Positions 31,518-40,245 of a DNA stretch of 64,000 nt are shown here, one piece after another. Location of the stretch: assembly GCA_052143535.1 (NCBI GenBank), contig JBKQSS010000061.1:124001-188000 (forward strand), read 5' to 3'. Position 1 is the first letter of the stretch, and the number at the start of each line of letters is the position of its first letter. Source of the stretch: JADGRA01 sp052143535 (GTDB lineage Bacteria; Myxococcota; Myxococcia; Myxococcales; Myxococcaceae). A program made the translations under genes and the position numbers. Below the pieces are notes generated by a model. The model was not told the DNA's origin. It searched no databases and saw only the letters and a list, made by a program, of their open reading frames with translations.

Positions 31518-32981
31518 TCAGTCGCCGGAAGGTACCCCAGCGGCGCAGGGGTCGAGCCGCCTCCAGCGCTTGACGCGGATGCGCTCGCAGAAGCCGGCCA
31601 GTTGCGGAGGCACGTCGCCCTCGCCAAACACGAAGACCTCATCGAGCTGTGCCAGCTGCGCCGGGGTAAAGTCCCCTAGAGTTGTCGGAAGTTCCATGCC
31701 CGGTCGGAAGTGCACCGGAAAGTGGGGTGAATCGGCCAGCAGGTGGTGTCCCACACCTCCGCGGCTGGCTGTGACCCATTCGCCCACATGTTCCAGGTAG
31801 GGGAGCCGGGTCCCAGGCAGGGCTTGGCTGCTGAGCAGGAGGGTTGCATGGCGGCCGGCGGGAGCGGTGCGCTCGACCGCGCTGAGCCCGGCGACCGCCT
31901 CGCGCATCTGGTGGTGAAAGAGCGCGGTCTCGGCGAGCGAGACAAGGGTGAGCGCGTACAAACAGCCTCGCGCGAGACGAGGGAGGCCGGTCACGTCGGC
32001 CGCGAGGACGGCCGCCAGACCCATCAGTGCCGGAAGACGCACATTGGCCATGTTGAAGCCGGCTTCCAGGTAGAAGGACCTCGGGCAAAGGACAAACATC
32101 GCCACCAGCATGAGCACGGCGGCGATGGGCGCTCTGGGCTGCTGGTGCCGCTGCCGCCAGGCGAGGGCTGCCATCACTGCGGCGAGCAGCAGTGGCAGGG
32201 CCACCGAGAGCAGCCCCTCGGTCCGAAAGAGGCGGAAAAACCAACCCGGGGTGTGCGCATAGAGGTCGTAAACGGGGTGAAAAGCCCCCGAGCGGTCCCC
32301 CACAGCGAGCAGCGCCGGGAGGGTAAGGATGAGGGGCCCGGCGGCGCCGAGGAGAAGCAGACGCACTGAACGGGCCTGAAACCGCTGCGCGGCGACCACT
32401 GCGGCCAGAACGCCCAACAGGACACAAAAGATGAAGAGGTGGGCGAGCCAGGTCGCGAACATCCCCAGACAGAAGAGACTTCGGACACCTCTCGTGTCGT
32501 GCCCACCAGAGACGCAGAAGGCGGCGAGCGTCAAGATGGCAAGGTCGCGAGCGAACAGCTCCGAGAGGAAGCCGTAGTAATAGGAAATGCCGAAGGCGAA
32601 CGGGAGAGTGAGGAGCAGGGTCAGGTCTGGCCGTTTGAGCTGACGGATGAGCAGCAGACTCCCCAGCGCGTACAGCTCGAGGCAGGTGAACCAGGCCAGG
32701 CGCGCCGCCACGGAGCCGTTGGCCAGAAGGGCAACCGGCAGGAAGAGCCAGTGAACGAGCCCGTAACCGGGCGTCCACCGAAGCTCGTAGACTTGACTCA
32801 GCAGTGGGTCACCCCGCACGAGCCCGGCCAGGGTCTCAAGCTGGGCAGCCTGCACGGGCAGGTCCACCACGGGGGGCATCCCGAGGCTGAGGAAGGCGGC
32901 GAGTAGCGTCCACCCTGCGCCAATGACCGGCCAGGCGAGACCCTGTCGCGGTGCGCTCAGCGCGGAGCCTTCGCCGGGCAT
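31518..32981 (-). CDS. Polytopic membrane protein, glycosyltransferase-C-like
   Basis: A 487-residue protein with about ten hydrophobic helices in residues 15-350 and a soluble C-terminal part. Topology and length resemble GT-C-type membrane glycosyltransferases and related myxobacterial hypothetical proteins. An acidic early loop (MPPVVDLPVQAAQLETL) is placed like the first periplasmic loop of GT-C enzymes, but the usual DxD or ExD motif is not clear. No function is assigned. It stands alone between miaB and the beta-barrel gene. Confidence 0.6.
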   Translation of the reverse strand: MPGEGSALSAPRQGLAWPVIGAGWTLLAAFLSLGMPPVVDLPVQAAQLETLAGLVRGDPLLSQVYELRWTPGYGLVHWLFLPVALLANGSVAARLAWFTCLELYALGSLLLIRQLKRPDLTLLLTLPFAFGISYYYGFLSELFARDLAILTLAAFCVSGGHDTRGVRSLFCLGMFATWLAHLFIFCVLLGVLAAVVAAQRFQARSVRLLLLGAAGPLILTLPALLAVGDRSGAFHPVYDLYAHTPGWFFRLFRTEGLLSVALPLLLAAVMAALAWRQRHQQPRAPIAAVLMLVAMFVLCPRSFYLEAGFNMANVRLPALMGLAAVLAADVTGLPRLARGCLYALTLVSLAETALFHHQMREAVAGLSAVERTAPAGRHATLLLSSQALPGTRLPYLEHVGEWVTASRGGVGHHLLADSPHFPVHFRPGMELPTTLGDFTPAQLAQLDEVFVFGEGDVPPQLAGFCERIRVKRWRRLDPCAAGVPSGD

Positions 32982-33240
32982 GGGGAGTCAGGCTACGAGC
33001 GTTGCTTCGTCGATTTCCACCCCAGGGGGCGCCGGGCCAAGGAGCTCAATTGGGCCCTGGGCGCTGGTCTCCAGGCCGGGAACGCATACGGACCTGCCTC
33101 TTTTTACGTCGGTCGAGGAGCCGGCGAGCGAAACCCGAGGCCGCCCCACGGGCACTCCCCCGCGGCAATGTGCGTGCACCCCGCTCGACATTGGGCCAGA
33201 CTTGTGAATTCGAGGGCACTGAGAAGCCCGGGGAGGCCTC

Positions 33241-33786
33241 ATGAATCGCCGCCGCTTAGCCTCGCTGCTGCTCGCCGCGTTGCTGGTCGCGCCAGTGGCA
33301 GCTCACGCTGAGGACTGGGGGGTGCGCCTCAGCTACCTCGTCCCGATGTACGTCAACACCGGGGCTCCCAAGCCGAGCGACCAGATGGCGGGCACCACCT
33401 ACCATTACGACGCGGGCCAGGTCTGGCTGTCAAACCTCGACCTCATCCTCAGCTGGTACCCGATTAGCTTCATCGCGCTCGATGTTGAGGGGCAATTCAA
33501 CCTGTCGCCGACCAACGTGGATTACCCGAACACCGGCATTTACGTGGGTCCCGGCATCACGCTCGACCTGCCCTTCTTCCTCTACGCCCGTGTGTCGTTT
33601 CCGGTGCAGGTCACGCCAGGCTCCGCGATTTGGTACCTCCGGGCGGCGGGAGGGCTGAAACTCCAGCTCTTCATCGTCAATCTGTACCTCGAAGCGCTCT
33701 TCGACTTCCCGCTGGCCAGTGCCGCGAACTCCGCCTTTGGAAGCCAAGCCATCAGCGTCGCGGCGGGGGTGTGGGTAAAGTTCTGA
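33241..33786 (+). CDS. Small outer-membrane beta-barrel-like protein
   Basis: A 181-residue exported protein. Signal peptide ends near VAAHAEDWG. The mature part is rich in alternating aromatic and small residues (LSYLVPMYV, VWLSNLDLILSWYP, FIALDVEGQFNL, LYLEALFDFPL) and ends in VWVKF; a terminal Phe is the typical outer-membrane insertion signal. It is probably an eight-stranded barrel. GGGGAGG a few bases before ATG 33241 is a good ribosome-binding site. No family is recognised. The 259-bp gap upstream (32982-33240) shows no other gene. Confidence 0.7.
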   Translation: MNRRRLASLLLAALLVAPVAAHAEDWGVRLSYLVPMYVNTGAPKPSDQMAGTTYHYDAGQVWLSNLDLILSWYPISFIALDVEGQFNLSPTNVDYPNTGIYVGPGITLDLPFFLYARVSFPVQVTPGSAIWYLRAAGGLKLQLFIVNLYLEALFDFPLASAANSAFGSQAISVAAGVWVKF

Positions 33787-33817
33787 CCGCCCGGCGCCAG
33801 CGGACTCTCACAACCGG

Positions 33818-33862
33818 TTGACTGTCGCCCCTGGACGACCTACCTAGGGGTATCCCCTCGGT
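33818..33862 (+). promoter_or_regulatory. Candidate promoter and palindrome upstream of the Lpp-like gene
   Basis: TTGACT (33818-33823) is followed after 17 bp by TACCTA (33841-33846), a weak -10. Overlapping and following it is AGGGG-TAT-CCCCT (33846-33858), which extends to ACC ... GGT (33842-33862) with one mismatch. It could be an operator overlapping the -10 or a 5'-leader hairpin. The weak -10 beside a strong palindrome would fit a regulated promoter; this is inference. Confidence 0.35.
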
Positions 33863-33892
33863 TGGCAGTGCTAACCGGAAAGGACGAAAAAC

Positions 33893-34213
33893 ATGAAACG
33901 ACTGGTAGGAGTCGCCGCAACGCTGGTGGTCCTCTTCGCCAGCGGCTGCGGTGTCAACGAAGCGTACGTCAAACAGCAGATTGACCCGGTCAATGACCGC
34001 CTCTCAAAGGTTGAGGCGCAGCTAGCTGACCTCCAGAAGCAGGAAGCCACGCAGACAGCCGACATCCAGTCGCTTAAGGCCGCAGTTGCCGACAACAAGG
34101 CAGCTGCCCAAACCGCCGAGGCAGCAGCTGCCAGGGCGGAGGCCGCAGCGCAGGCGGCGGAGGCCAGCGCCCACAAGTCGACCAAGGCCTTCACCCTTCA
34201 TCAGAAGAAGTAA
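33893..34213 (+). CDS. Braun-lipoprotein-like coiled-coil lipoprotein
   Basis: A 106-residue predicted lipoprotein (signal ending LFASGC, lipidated Cys19). The mature protein is one long helix: heptads around VNDRLSKVEAQLADLQKQE, then an alanine-zipper stretch rich in AAAARAEAAAQAAEA. The sequence ends in two lysines. This resembles Lpp and the OprI/alanine-zipper lipoproteins, where a C-terminal Lys is cross-linked to peptidoglycan by L,D-transpeptidases. An L,D-transpeptidase gene lies convergently 20 bp away. GGAAAGGA upstream of ATG 33893 is a fair ribosome-binding site. Cross-linking is inferred, not shown. Confidence 0.72.
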   Translation: MKRLVGVAATLVVLFASGCGVNEAYVKQQIDPVNDRLSKVEAQLADLQKQEATQTADIQSLKAAVADNKAAAQTAEAAAARAEAAAQAAEASAHKSTKAFTLHQKK

Positions 34214-34214
34214 G

Positions 34215-34233
34215 CGTCCCGAAGGGCGGGACG
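34215..34233. terminator. Hairpin filling the gap between convergent lpp-like and L,D-transpeptidase genes
   Basis: CGTCCCG (34215-34221), loop AAGGG, CGGGACG (34227-34233) make a perfect seven-base-pair stem occupying almost the entire 20-bp gap between the two stop codons. On the minus strand it is followed by a U-rich TTACTTCTTCT inside the opposing gene, so it may end transpeptidase transcription; on the plus strand there is no T-run. Confidence 0.5.
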
Positions 34234-35094
34234 TCAGCGCGTCACATCGACTGGCATCCCGCTCTGCTGCTTGAGCGCCTCCTTCAGCTTGGAGGCGCTC
34301 ACTCGCTTGAGCACAGCCCTGTCGATGAGGAGTTGCCTGGCCAGTGCGGCGTTGTCGGCGTGGGCGTCCTCGTCCGGATGCACCTCGACGTAGACCCGCC
34401 CGTTTTGTAGGCCGACTTTGACCGTTTCGCGCTCTATCACCACCTCGGTCCCAACTGGGACGACCCGGTAGAGCCAGGGGATGTCCTCCGGGTAGAGCCG
34501 GAGGCAACCGTGGCTGACTCGGCGGCCGACGCCCCACGGCTTGTTGGTGCCGTGAATGAGGATGAAGGGGCCGGAGAGGTGAAGGGCATGGGTGCCGAGC
34601 GGGTTGTCCGGACCCGGTGGCACGATGGCCGGGAGTTCGGGTTCCTCTTTTCGGATGGATGCCGGAACCCGCCAGACCGGATCGCGCTCGCGGGCAATAA
34701 CTTGGAATTTTCCCAGCGGCGTTGCTGCGCCGTCGACTCCAATTCCGATGGGCAGGGTGAGCACCCAGCTCTCTCCGTGGCGATCCCTACGCCCGAAGAA
34801 GTAGAGCCGCATCTCCGACAGGTTGACCACCACTGTTCCAGGAGCGGCCTGGCGCGGGAGAATCCAACTCGTCGGTACTGACACCAGCGCGCCTGTTTCA
34901 GGGATGAAGGGATCGAGGTCAGGATTCGCCTCGGCGATGGCGTTGAAGCCGAGGTCATAGTCGCGGGCGATTTCAATAAGGGACTCGTCCTGGACCACTT
35001 GGTGGGTCTGGACCGAGCCGATGACCTCCTGGTCCGCCGGGTACACGCCCGGGAAGCCGCCAGTTGTCGCCGCGAGGACCAGTGCCGCAAGCAT
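34234..35094 (-). CDS. L,D-transpeptidase with LysM domain
   Basis: A 286-residue YkuD-type L,D-transpeptidase. An N-terminal hydrophobic signal leads into a LysM peptidoglycan-binding domain (about residues 30-75, HQVVQDESLIEIARDYDLGFNAI). The catalytic domain (about 87-220) has the HGTNKPWGVGRRVSHGCLRL signature with nucleophile Cys197. Such enzymes form 3-3 peptidoglycan cross-links or attach lipoproteins; length and LysM-YkuD order match the E. coli ErfK/YbiS lipoprotein-anchoring group. The neighbouring Lpp-like gene strengthens that role, but activity on it is inferred. Confidence 0.9.
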   Translation of the reverse strand: MLAALVLAATTGGFPGVYPADQEVIGSVQTHQVVQDESLIEIARDYDLGFNAIAEANPDLDPFIPETGALVSVPTSWILPRQAAPGTVVVNLSEMRLYFFGRRDRHGESWVLTLPIGIGVDGAATPLGKFQVIARERDPVWRVPASIRKEEPELPAIVPPGPDNPLGTHALHLSGPFILIHGTNKPWGVGRRVSHGCLRLYPEDIPWLYRVVPVGTEVVIERETVKVGLQNGRVYVEVHPDEDAHADNAALARQLLIDRAVLKRVSASKLKEALKQQSGMPVDVTR

Positions 35095-35181
35095 CTCGTG
35101 ATGGGCTTCAGCTTAGGAACAAGGGGCCTTGGATGCACCAGTCGAGTATGAACGGGAGCTGTAAGGTACCGGCTGCACTCT

Positions 35182-35658
35182 CTAGTCGCCGGTGGAAGAC
35201 GCAGCGAAAAGGGCAAGAATCTCAGCCGTGTGATTCTCGAGGACGCGGCACGTTGCTGCGTCCTCCCGGGTGTGTAGGGCCTCATCCAGGGCGATGAGGC
35301 GACGACGCAACTCGGCAGCTTGCCCACCGGCGACCAGGTCATGCGGGGCGCGCACACTCAGTCGGTCCAAGCGCTCCTTGAGGCTCGCTGAAAGCGTGCG
35401 ATTGGCGGCGAAGCGTCGCAGCAACGCCAGCGGGGCCTCGACTTCCGACGGAGCAATCCCCGACTTGCCGACGGCCGCCGAATGAGCCTGCGCCATCTGT
35501 TCCGCAGAACAACCGGGAGGCGCCAGGCGACGAAGGGTGCGCTCGAAGACGAGCAACTGCCGCAGTTGGTCGACATCGAGACGTACGGTCGAGAGGGCGA
35601 GCGTCGGCGCATCCGCTCGTCCAAAGATTTTGTCGGTGGTTCCCGGGCGACGCGTCAT
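35182..35658 (-). CDS. Hypothetical helical protein coupled to a VWA protein
   Basis: A 158-residue soluble, largely helical protein with no recognised domain; the middle has long amphipathic stretches (LDVDQLRQLLVFERTLRRLAP, LKERLDRLSVRAPHDL). ATG 35658 overlaps the stop of the preceding VWA gene in ATGA, so it is co-expressed and may be a partner of it. A longer in-frame reading upstream lies within the VWA gene and is rejected. Confidence 0.6.
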   Translation of the reverse strand: MTRRPGTTDKIFGRADAPTLALSTVRLDVDQLRQLLVFERTLRRLAPPGCSAEQMAQAHSAAVGKSGIAPSEVEAPLALLRRFAANRTLSASLKERLDRLSVRAPHDLVAGGQAAELRRRLIALDEALHTREDAATCRVLENHTAEILALFAASSTGD

Positions 35659-37052
35659 CGAGGCACCAGAGCATCGGCGACCCGCGTCAAGTCTTCCAGG
35701 CTGCGGACGACGGTCACCTGCTGGCAGATGCCTGCGTAGCTCCGCATCTCGCTGTCCCCAAACCCCCAGGCGCGCTCTTCTTCCGGACAAATCCAAAGCA
35801 GGCGGCGCGCCTTGCGACGGATTTCCCGCAGCGCCCATAGGCCTGAGGCGTTGTAGTTGTTCCGCCCGTCCCCAATGACCAAGACGGTGGTGCGTCCGCG
35901 AACGCTGGGCAGCTCGCGCTGAACGAAGCGGGCGAACGCCATCCCGTAATTCGAATTCGATTGAAGCGACACCGCTTGGCCTGCCACCGCCCGGTCGATG
36001 GCCTGCTCTGGCGCGAGGCGGCGGAAGTACTCGGTAACCTCACCCAACTCCGACACGAAGACGAAGGAGCGCACCCTGGCGAAGAGCGATTGTAGGGTGT
36101 GCATGAAGAGCAACATCAGACGGCTAACGTTTCGCACCGAGTCGGAGACGTCACACAGCACCACCAGCTCGGGTCGCTCCGGCCGTCGGGAGCGAAACCG
36201 AGGCACCATCGGCACTCCGCCCCACACCAGGTTTCTTCGAAGTGTCCGGCGGACGTTAAGCGTGCCCTTGCGTCGAGAACGCTCGCGTCGCACCAGCCGT
36301 GCCTTCAGCCGTTCCGCCAGCTTCCGCACGGCAGCTTCGGCGAGCGCCAGCTCGGCGCGCGAGAGACCTTGCAGGTTGCGCTCGGCGAGCGGACCGTCGG
36401 TGCGCCGAATGCGTGCCTTGACTTGGCGTTCCACCTCTCGACGGGCTGCCTCCTCCACCCCCCGAAGCGCCGCGGCGAGCTGCCGGCTCACCACTTCCAG
36501 TCCCTCGGTGGAGAGTCCTCGGCGGGCCAGCTCGGCCTCCAGGGCCTCGGTATCGCTCTGGAGCCGGTCCCCTCCGGCGGCGGCCAGAAGGCGGCGCGCA
36601 AAGAAGCCCGACTGCAGCGGACTCTGCAGCTGGCTGAAGTCGAGTTGGAGTGTGGCCCCGCGCAAGAGGTGTGCGAGCCGTGCACGGTCTCCGGCGATGG
36701 TCGCTTCGCTGAGTGGAGCGAGCTGGCCCCCGAGAGCCCGAAGCCCGGCCAGCACCTCCGCCAACTCATCGCCGGAGAGAAGCCCTTGCTCCTCGAGGGC
36801 GGCAAGGAGGGAGGTTTCGAGGGCTTGCAGCGTGCGCGTCACGCCCGAAAAGAAGAGGCCGAAGGCGCGGTCGAAGACTTCGACGTCGGCCGACCGCTTC
36901 ACCAGCGTTGTTCGCAGGACGCTCCGCAGGTTGTCTCGCTCGGAGAGGTCGACCAGAGCCGCTGCACGGGCCCCATCCATCACCTCGGACGTGCTCACGC
37001 GCACACCGTTCTGACGAAGGACTTCGGCAAACTCGACGACGCGGGCTTCCAT
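35655..37052 (-). CDS. CoxE-type von Willebrand factor A domain protein
   Basis: A 465-residue protein. The N-terminal 250 residues are helical and basic; the C-terminal VWA domain (CoxE type) has the MIDAS motif LCDVSDSVRN (DxSxS) and a conserved SELGEVTEYFR stretch. CoxE-like proteins work with MoxR AAA+ ATPases to insert metals or remodel enzymes, but no MoxR gene lies nearby. ATG 37052 (MEARVVEFAEVLRQNGVRVS) is preferred; the longer frame upstream has no similarity to the family. The downstream small gene overlaps by 4 bp. Confidence 0.85.
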   Translation of the reverse strand: MEARVVEFAEVLRQNGVRVSTSEVMDGARAAALVDLSERDNLRSVLRTTLVKRSADVEVFDRAFGLFFSGVTRTLQALETSLLAALEEQGLLSGDELAEVLAGLRALGGQLAPLSEATIAGDRARLAHLLRGATLQLDFSQLQSPLQSGFFARRLLAAAGGDRLQSDTEALEAELARRGLSTEGLEVVSRQLAAALRGVEEAARREVERQVKARIRRTDGPLAERNLQGLSRAELALAEAAVRKLAERLKARLVRRERSRRKGTLNVRRTLRRNLVWGGVPMVPRFRSRRPERPELVVLCDVSDSVRNVSRLMLLFMHTLQSLFARVRSFVFVSELGEVTEYFRRLAPEQAIDRAVAGQAVSLQSNSNYGMAFARFVQRELPSVRGRTTVLVIGDGRNNYNASGLWALREIRRKARRLLWICPEEERAWGFGDSEMRSYAGICQQVTVVRSLEDLTRVADALVPR

Positions 37053-37108
37053 GGCGTGGCTGAGCTGACTGTAACGCGTCGTCGGGCCGGTGGGGAGACG
37101 CGCTCGGG

Positions 37109-38410
37109 CTAAACCGAGAACACGAGCAGGGCTTCGATGTGGTGCGTGTTGGGGAATAAGTCGACGAGCTGCACTGTCTCGAGCCGGAAGCCGACCTCGA
37201 CCAGGCGGCCAGCATCGCGGGCGAGCGAGCCAGCGTCGCACCCGACGTACAAAACCCTTCGGACGCCAAGCTCACGCGCCAGCCGGGCGAGCTTTGGCGC
37301 GCCGGTGCGGGGTGGGTCCGCCAGAAGGACGTCGAAGCGGGCTCCCTCCCGAAGAAGCCCTTCACTGACGCGGCTGGCCTCTCCCTGCACCCAGCGAATG
37401 TTTTGAACTTTCGCAGCTCGACTTGCGCTCGACGCCAGTGCGACGGAGATAGGGACGGACTCGACGGCCACCACCGAGGCGACGCGCGCCGCGAGCGCAA
37501 ATGTGAAGGTGCCGTTGCCGGCATACAACTCGAGCGCACGGTCCCCCGTCCTCGGCGCGAGGAGCTCCAGACCTCGCTCCACCAGCACCGAAGCCCCCTC
37601 GGCATGGGCCTGGGCGAACGCTTCTGGCCTGAGGCGGAGGCGCACCAATGGGCCGCCCGGCGCCGAAGCCTCGAGCACCGGCTTGCCGACGTCCTCCGTC
37701 CGACCTTCGGGCTCGAGCAGCACCACGCCTTGAGCCATGCCGGAGCGAACCAGTGTCGCCGCCGCCTCCTTGACGCGAGCACGTACTGGGCCGTCCAGCG
37801 CCAGCGCCAGCGAGATGGAGTCGCCCTCGGCGAGGAGGTGTACCGCCTGCAGGGCGTGGCCTAAAGGGCGCAACAGCGGAGCCAATCGCCCGGGCAAAGG
37901 TGCCAGCGAGGCGACGAGCGCGGGGCAAGTGTCCACCGCCACGGGCGCGTGGCTGCGACGTCCGTAGTAGCCGAGGCCGCCTTCTGCCTTGTGGAGAACG
38001 GCGCGGCGCCGCGTCCCGCTGTCGGTTCCCGCTCCGGCCGTGGGACGGACGTCGAAGCTGCCACTCGGCAGCCGGCCAATGTGCGTCAGGGCGTCGAGGA
38101 CAAGACGCTGCTTCTCGAGAACCTGGGAGGCGGGTGCAAGCTGCATCCAGTCGCAGCCTCCGCACCGGTCGGCCAGTGGACAGGGGGGCACGCGCCGCTC
38201 GGGACTTGGCTCGAGAACGGCCTCGAGGTGTCCCCGCAGGACTTTCGCGGCCGCCTCCAGTCGGACCCGAACGCGCTCGCCGGGGAAAGCACCCGAGATG
38301 AAAAGGGCTCGCCCCTGGGAGGTGGCGATGCCCTCCCCTTCCAGTCCGAGGCGTTCCACCGTCACCTCCAGCGTTGGGGCCGCTGGCTTTGTGACGGGCC
38401 GGTGCCCCAC
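37109..38410 (-). CDS. 23S rRNA (uracil-5)-methyltransferase family protein (RlmD/RlmC-like)
   Basis: A 433-residue SAM-dependent RNA m5U methyltransferase with an N-terminal TRAM domain (TVERLGLEGEGIA), a 4Fe-4S cluster motif (CPLADRCGGCDWM plus the later Cys in TCPAL), a Rossmann methyltransferase core (ELYAGNGTFTFALAARV), the catalytic Cys in YVGCDAGSLARD and a Glu in HHIEAL. It matches the TrmA/RlmC/RlmD group; which uridine it modifies (747 or 1939, or tRNA U54) is not decidable by eye. A TRAM domain favours RlmD/RlmCD over TrmA. It is the gene before the VWA pair by 56 bp. Confidence 0.88.
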   Translation of the reverse strand: MGHRPVTKPAAPTLEVTVERLGLEGEGIATSQGRALFISGAFPGERVRVRLEAAAKVLRGHLEAVLEPSPERRVPPCPLADRCGGCDWMQLAPASQVLEKQRLVLDALTHIGRLPSGSFDVRPTAGAGTDSGTRRRAVLHKAEGGLGYYGRRSHAPVAVDTCPALVASLAPLPGRLAPLLRPLGHALQAVHLLAEGDSISLALALDGPVRARVKEAAATLVRSGMAQGVVLLEPEGRTEDVGKPVLEASAPGGPLVRLRLRPEAFAQAHAEGASVLVERGLELLAPRTGDRALELYAGNGTFTFALAARVASVVAVESVPISVALASSASRAAKVQNIRWVQGEASRVSEGLLREGARFDVLLADPPRTGAPKLARLARELGVRRVLYVGCDAGSLARDAGRLVEVGFRLETVQLVDLFPNTHHIEALLVFSV

Positions 38411-38416
38411 CGAGCC

Positions 38417-38809
38417 CTAGAGCGTCCGGGGGATGCGCCCGGCGTCCGGAAGCGCCTGGCGCAGCTGGTCGACGAACTGCTCGATTTTCGCTTTGAGCGC
38501 GTCGTCCACGTCTACGAATTCAATGGCCATGCCAGGGACTTGGTTGGTGGGGTTGTCGAATTCGTGCACGCGGGCCACCTTGCCGCGGAGCTCAAACGGG
38601 ACCGGCGTTCCCGGCAGCTCGAGGATGAGGCGCACCACCGTGCCTAAGCCCGCGGGGCTCCGCGTGTTGATGAAGATGCCGCCTCGAGACAGGTTGGTGG
38701 CCCAGTCGGTGAGGAAGCCGTCCACCGTCGGGTAGCGGTACGCCACCAGCAACTCGTGCTGGAGTCGGTCGGCGCGGCGCCCGCTGTTGTTGTCCGGCTT
38801 ATCCACCAT
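38417..38809 (-). CDS. PilZ-domain protein
   Basis: A 130-residue single-domain protein of the PilZ type. The second PilZ motif NLSRGGIFI is clear. The N-terminal arginines around GRRADRLQHE may serve as the first (RxxxR-like) motif, although its form is degenerate. C-di-GMP binding is therefore possible but not assured. Myxobacteria encode many such proteins in motility and development. It ends seven bases before the methyltransferase start, so the two may share a transcript. No clear ribosome-binding site precedes ATG 38809. Confidence 0.8.
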   Translation of the reverse strand: MVDKPDNNSGRRADRLQHELLVAYRYPTVDGFLTDWATNLSRGGIFINTRSPAGLGTVVRLILELPGTPVPFELRGKVARVHEFDNPTNQVPGMAIEFVDVDDALKAKIEQFVDQLRQALPDAGRIPRTL

Positions 38810-38875
38810 GACCCGAGGAGGTGCCCCTCGGGAGCACCCACGGGAGAGTTTAGCAGAGGAACTGGTCCGGGTCCG

Positions 38876-39529
38876 CTAGACGGGCATTTCCCGGAGGTCG
38901 GGGGCAATGCGCAGGCGGGGCTCGGTCACAGACTGGACCTGCTCGGGGGTCACCCCCCGGGCCACTTCGCGCAGAAGCAGGCCGTCCGGAGTCACGTCGA
39001 TGAAGGCGAGGTCGGTGACGATGTGGTGGACGCACCGCGGGCGTGTCAGCGGCAGGGTGCACCTCTTGAGGATTTTCGGTTTGTCCTTAGCGACGTGCTC
39101 CATGGCGACGTAGATGCGCTGAGCCCCAGTCGCGAGGTCCATCGCTCCCCCCATTCCCTTCACCATTTTGCCGGGAATGAGCCAGTTGGCCAAGTCGCCC
39201 TGCTCGCTCACTTCCAACGCGCCGAGCACGGCGAAATCAATGTGCCCGCCTCGAATCATCCCGAAGGAGGCCGCCGAATCGAAAAAGGAGGCTCCTTTGA
39301 CGACCGTCACCGTCTCTTTCCCGGCGTTGATGAGGTCCGGGTCCTCGTCCCCCTCCAGTGGCCACGGTCCGATGCCCAAAAGACCGTTCTCCGAATGCAG
39401 GAGGATGTCGATGCCGGGGGGAATGTAGTTCGCCACCAGCGTCGGTAAACCGATGCCAAGGTTCACGTAAAAGCCGTCCTTCAGCTCCAGGGCGATGCGC
39501 TGGGCCACCTGCTCACGAGTCAACGCCAT
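38876..39529 (-). CDS. scoB: 3-oxoacid CoA-transferase subunit B
   Basis: Subunit B of succinyl-CoA:3-ketoacid CoA-transferase, which activates acetoacetate to acetoacetyl-CoA. The 217 residues begin ALTREQVAQRIALELKDG and have the catalytic Glu47 in the SENG motif (LLHSENGLLGIGP). The rest (KGASFFDSAASFGMIRGGHID) is typical. ATG 39529 has AAAGGAGA upstream; the longer frame into the preceding gene is rejected. It follows subunit A by 17 bp. Substrate could also be other short beta-ketoacids. Confidence 0.93.
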   Translation of the reverse strand: MALTREQVAQRIALELKDGFYVNLGIGLPTLVANYIPPGIDILLHSENGLLGIGPWPLEGDEDPDLINAGKETVTVVKGASFFDSAASFGMIRGGHIDFAVLGALEVSEQGDLANWLIPGKMVKGMGGAMDLATGAQRIYVAMEHVAKDKPKILKRCTLPLTRPRCVHHIVTDLAFIDVTPDGLLLREVARGVTPEQVQSVTEPRLRIAPDLREMPV

Positions 39530-39546
39530 GACAGTCTCCTTTGGGC

Positions 39547-40245
39547 TCAGCGACGCGGGCGAACGGTTCGCTTCTCTATCCACTTTTGATGGTCGCGGCC
39601 CTGGAAGACGCGCCGGACGAAAATACTCGGGGTGTGCACCTGGTCCGGGTCCAGCTCGCCGACCTCGACCAGGTGCTCGGCCTCGACGATGGTCGTCCTG
39701 GCGGCCATCGCCATCAGTGGAGAGAAGTTGCGGGCCGTCTCGCGAAAGATGCAGTTGCCCCACTTGTCCGCTTTCCAGGCGCGGACCAGCGCGAAGTCAG
39801 CCTTAAGAGGCAACTCGAGAAGGTGCTCACGTCCGTCAATGATGCGGACTTCCTTGCCCTTGGCGATTTCTGTGCCCACTCCGGTTGGGGTGAAGAAACC
39901 GCCGATGCCGCAACCGCCGGCACGGATGCGCTCGGCGAGCGTCCCCTGCGGGTTGAGCTCCACCTGCAGCTCCCCGGCCAGCAGCTGCCGTTCGAATTCC
40001 TTGTTCTCGCCTACGTAGCTGGCCACCATCTTCTTCACTTGTCGGGCCTGGAGGAGGATGCCCAACCCCAGCTCGGTGGTGCCGCAATTGTTGGAGATGA
40101 TGGTGAGGTGCTTTGAGCCCTTGCGGTGGAGCGCGGCGATGAGGTTCTCGGGGTTTCCGCACAGGCCGAAGCCGCCACTCATGATGACGGCACCATCTGG
40201 GATGTCCGCAACTGCCGCGTCGGCTGACGCCACGACCTTGTTCAT
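39547..40245 (-). CDS. scoA: 3-oxoacid CoA-transferase subunit A
   Basis: CoA-binding subunit of the same transferase, 232 residues. The N-terminus (IPDGAVIMSGGFGLCGNPENLI) and the GTLAERIRAGGCGIGGFFTPTGVGT glycine loop are diagnostic. Gene order A-B on one strand is standard. Along with the thiolase at 40765-41946 it would link acetoacetate to acetyl-CoA. Confidence 0.94.
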   Translation of the reverse strand: MNKVVASADAAVADIPDGAVIMSGGFGLCGNPENLIAALHRKGSKHLTIISNNCGTTELGLGILLQARQVKKMVASYVGENKEFERQLLAGELQVELNPQGTLAERIRAGGCGIGGFFTPTGVGTEIAKGKEVRIIDGREHLLELPLKADFALVRAWKADKWGNCIFRETARNFSPLMAMAARTTIVEAEHLVEVGELDPDQVHTPSIFVRRVFQGRDHQKWIEKRTVRPRR

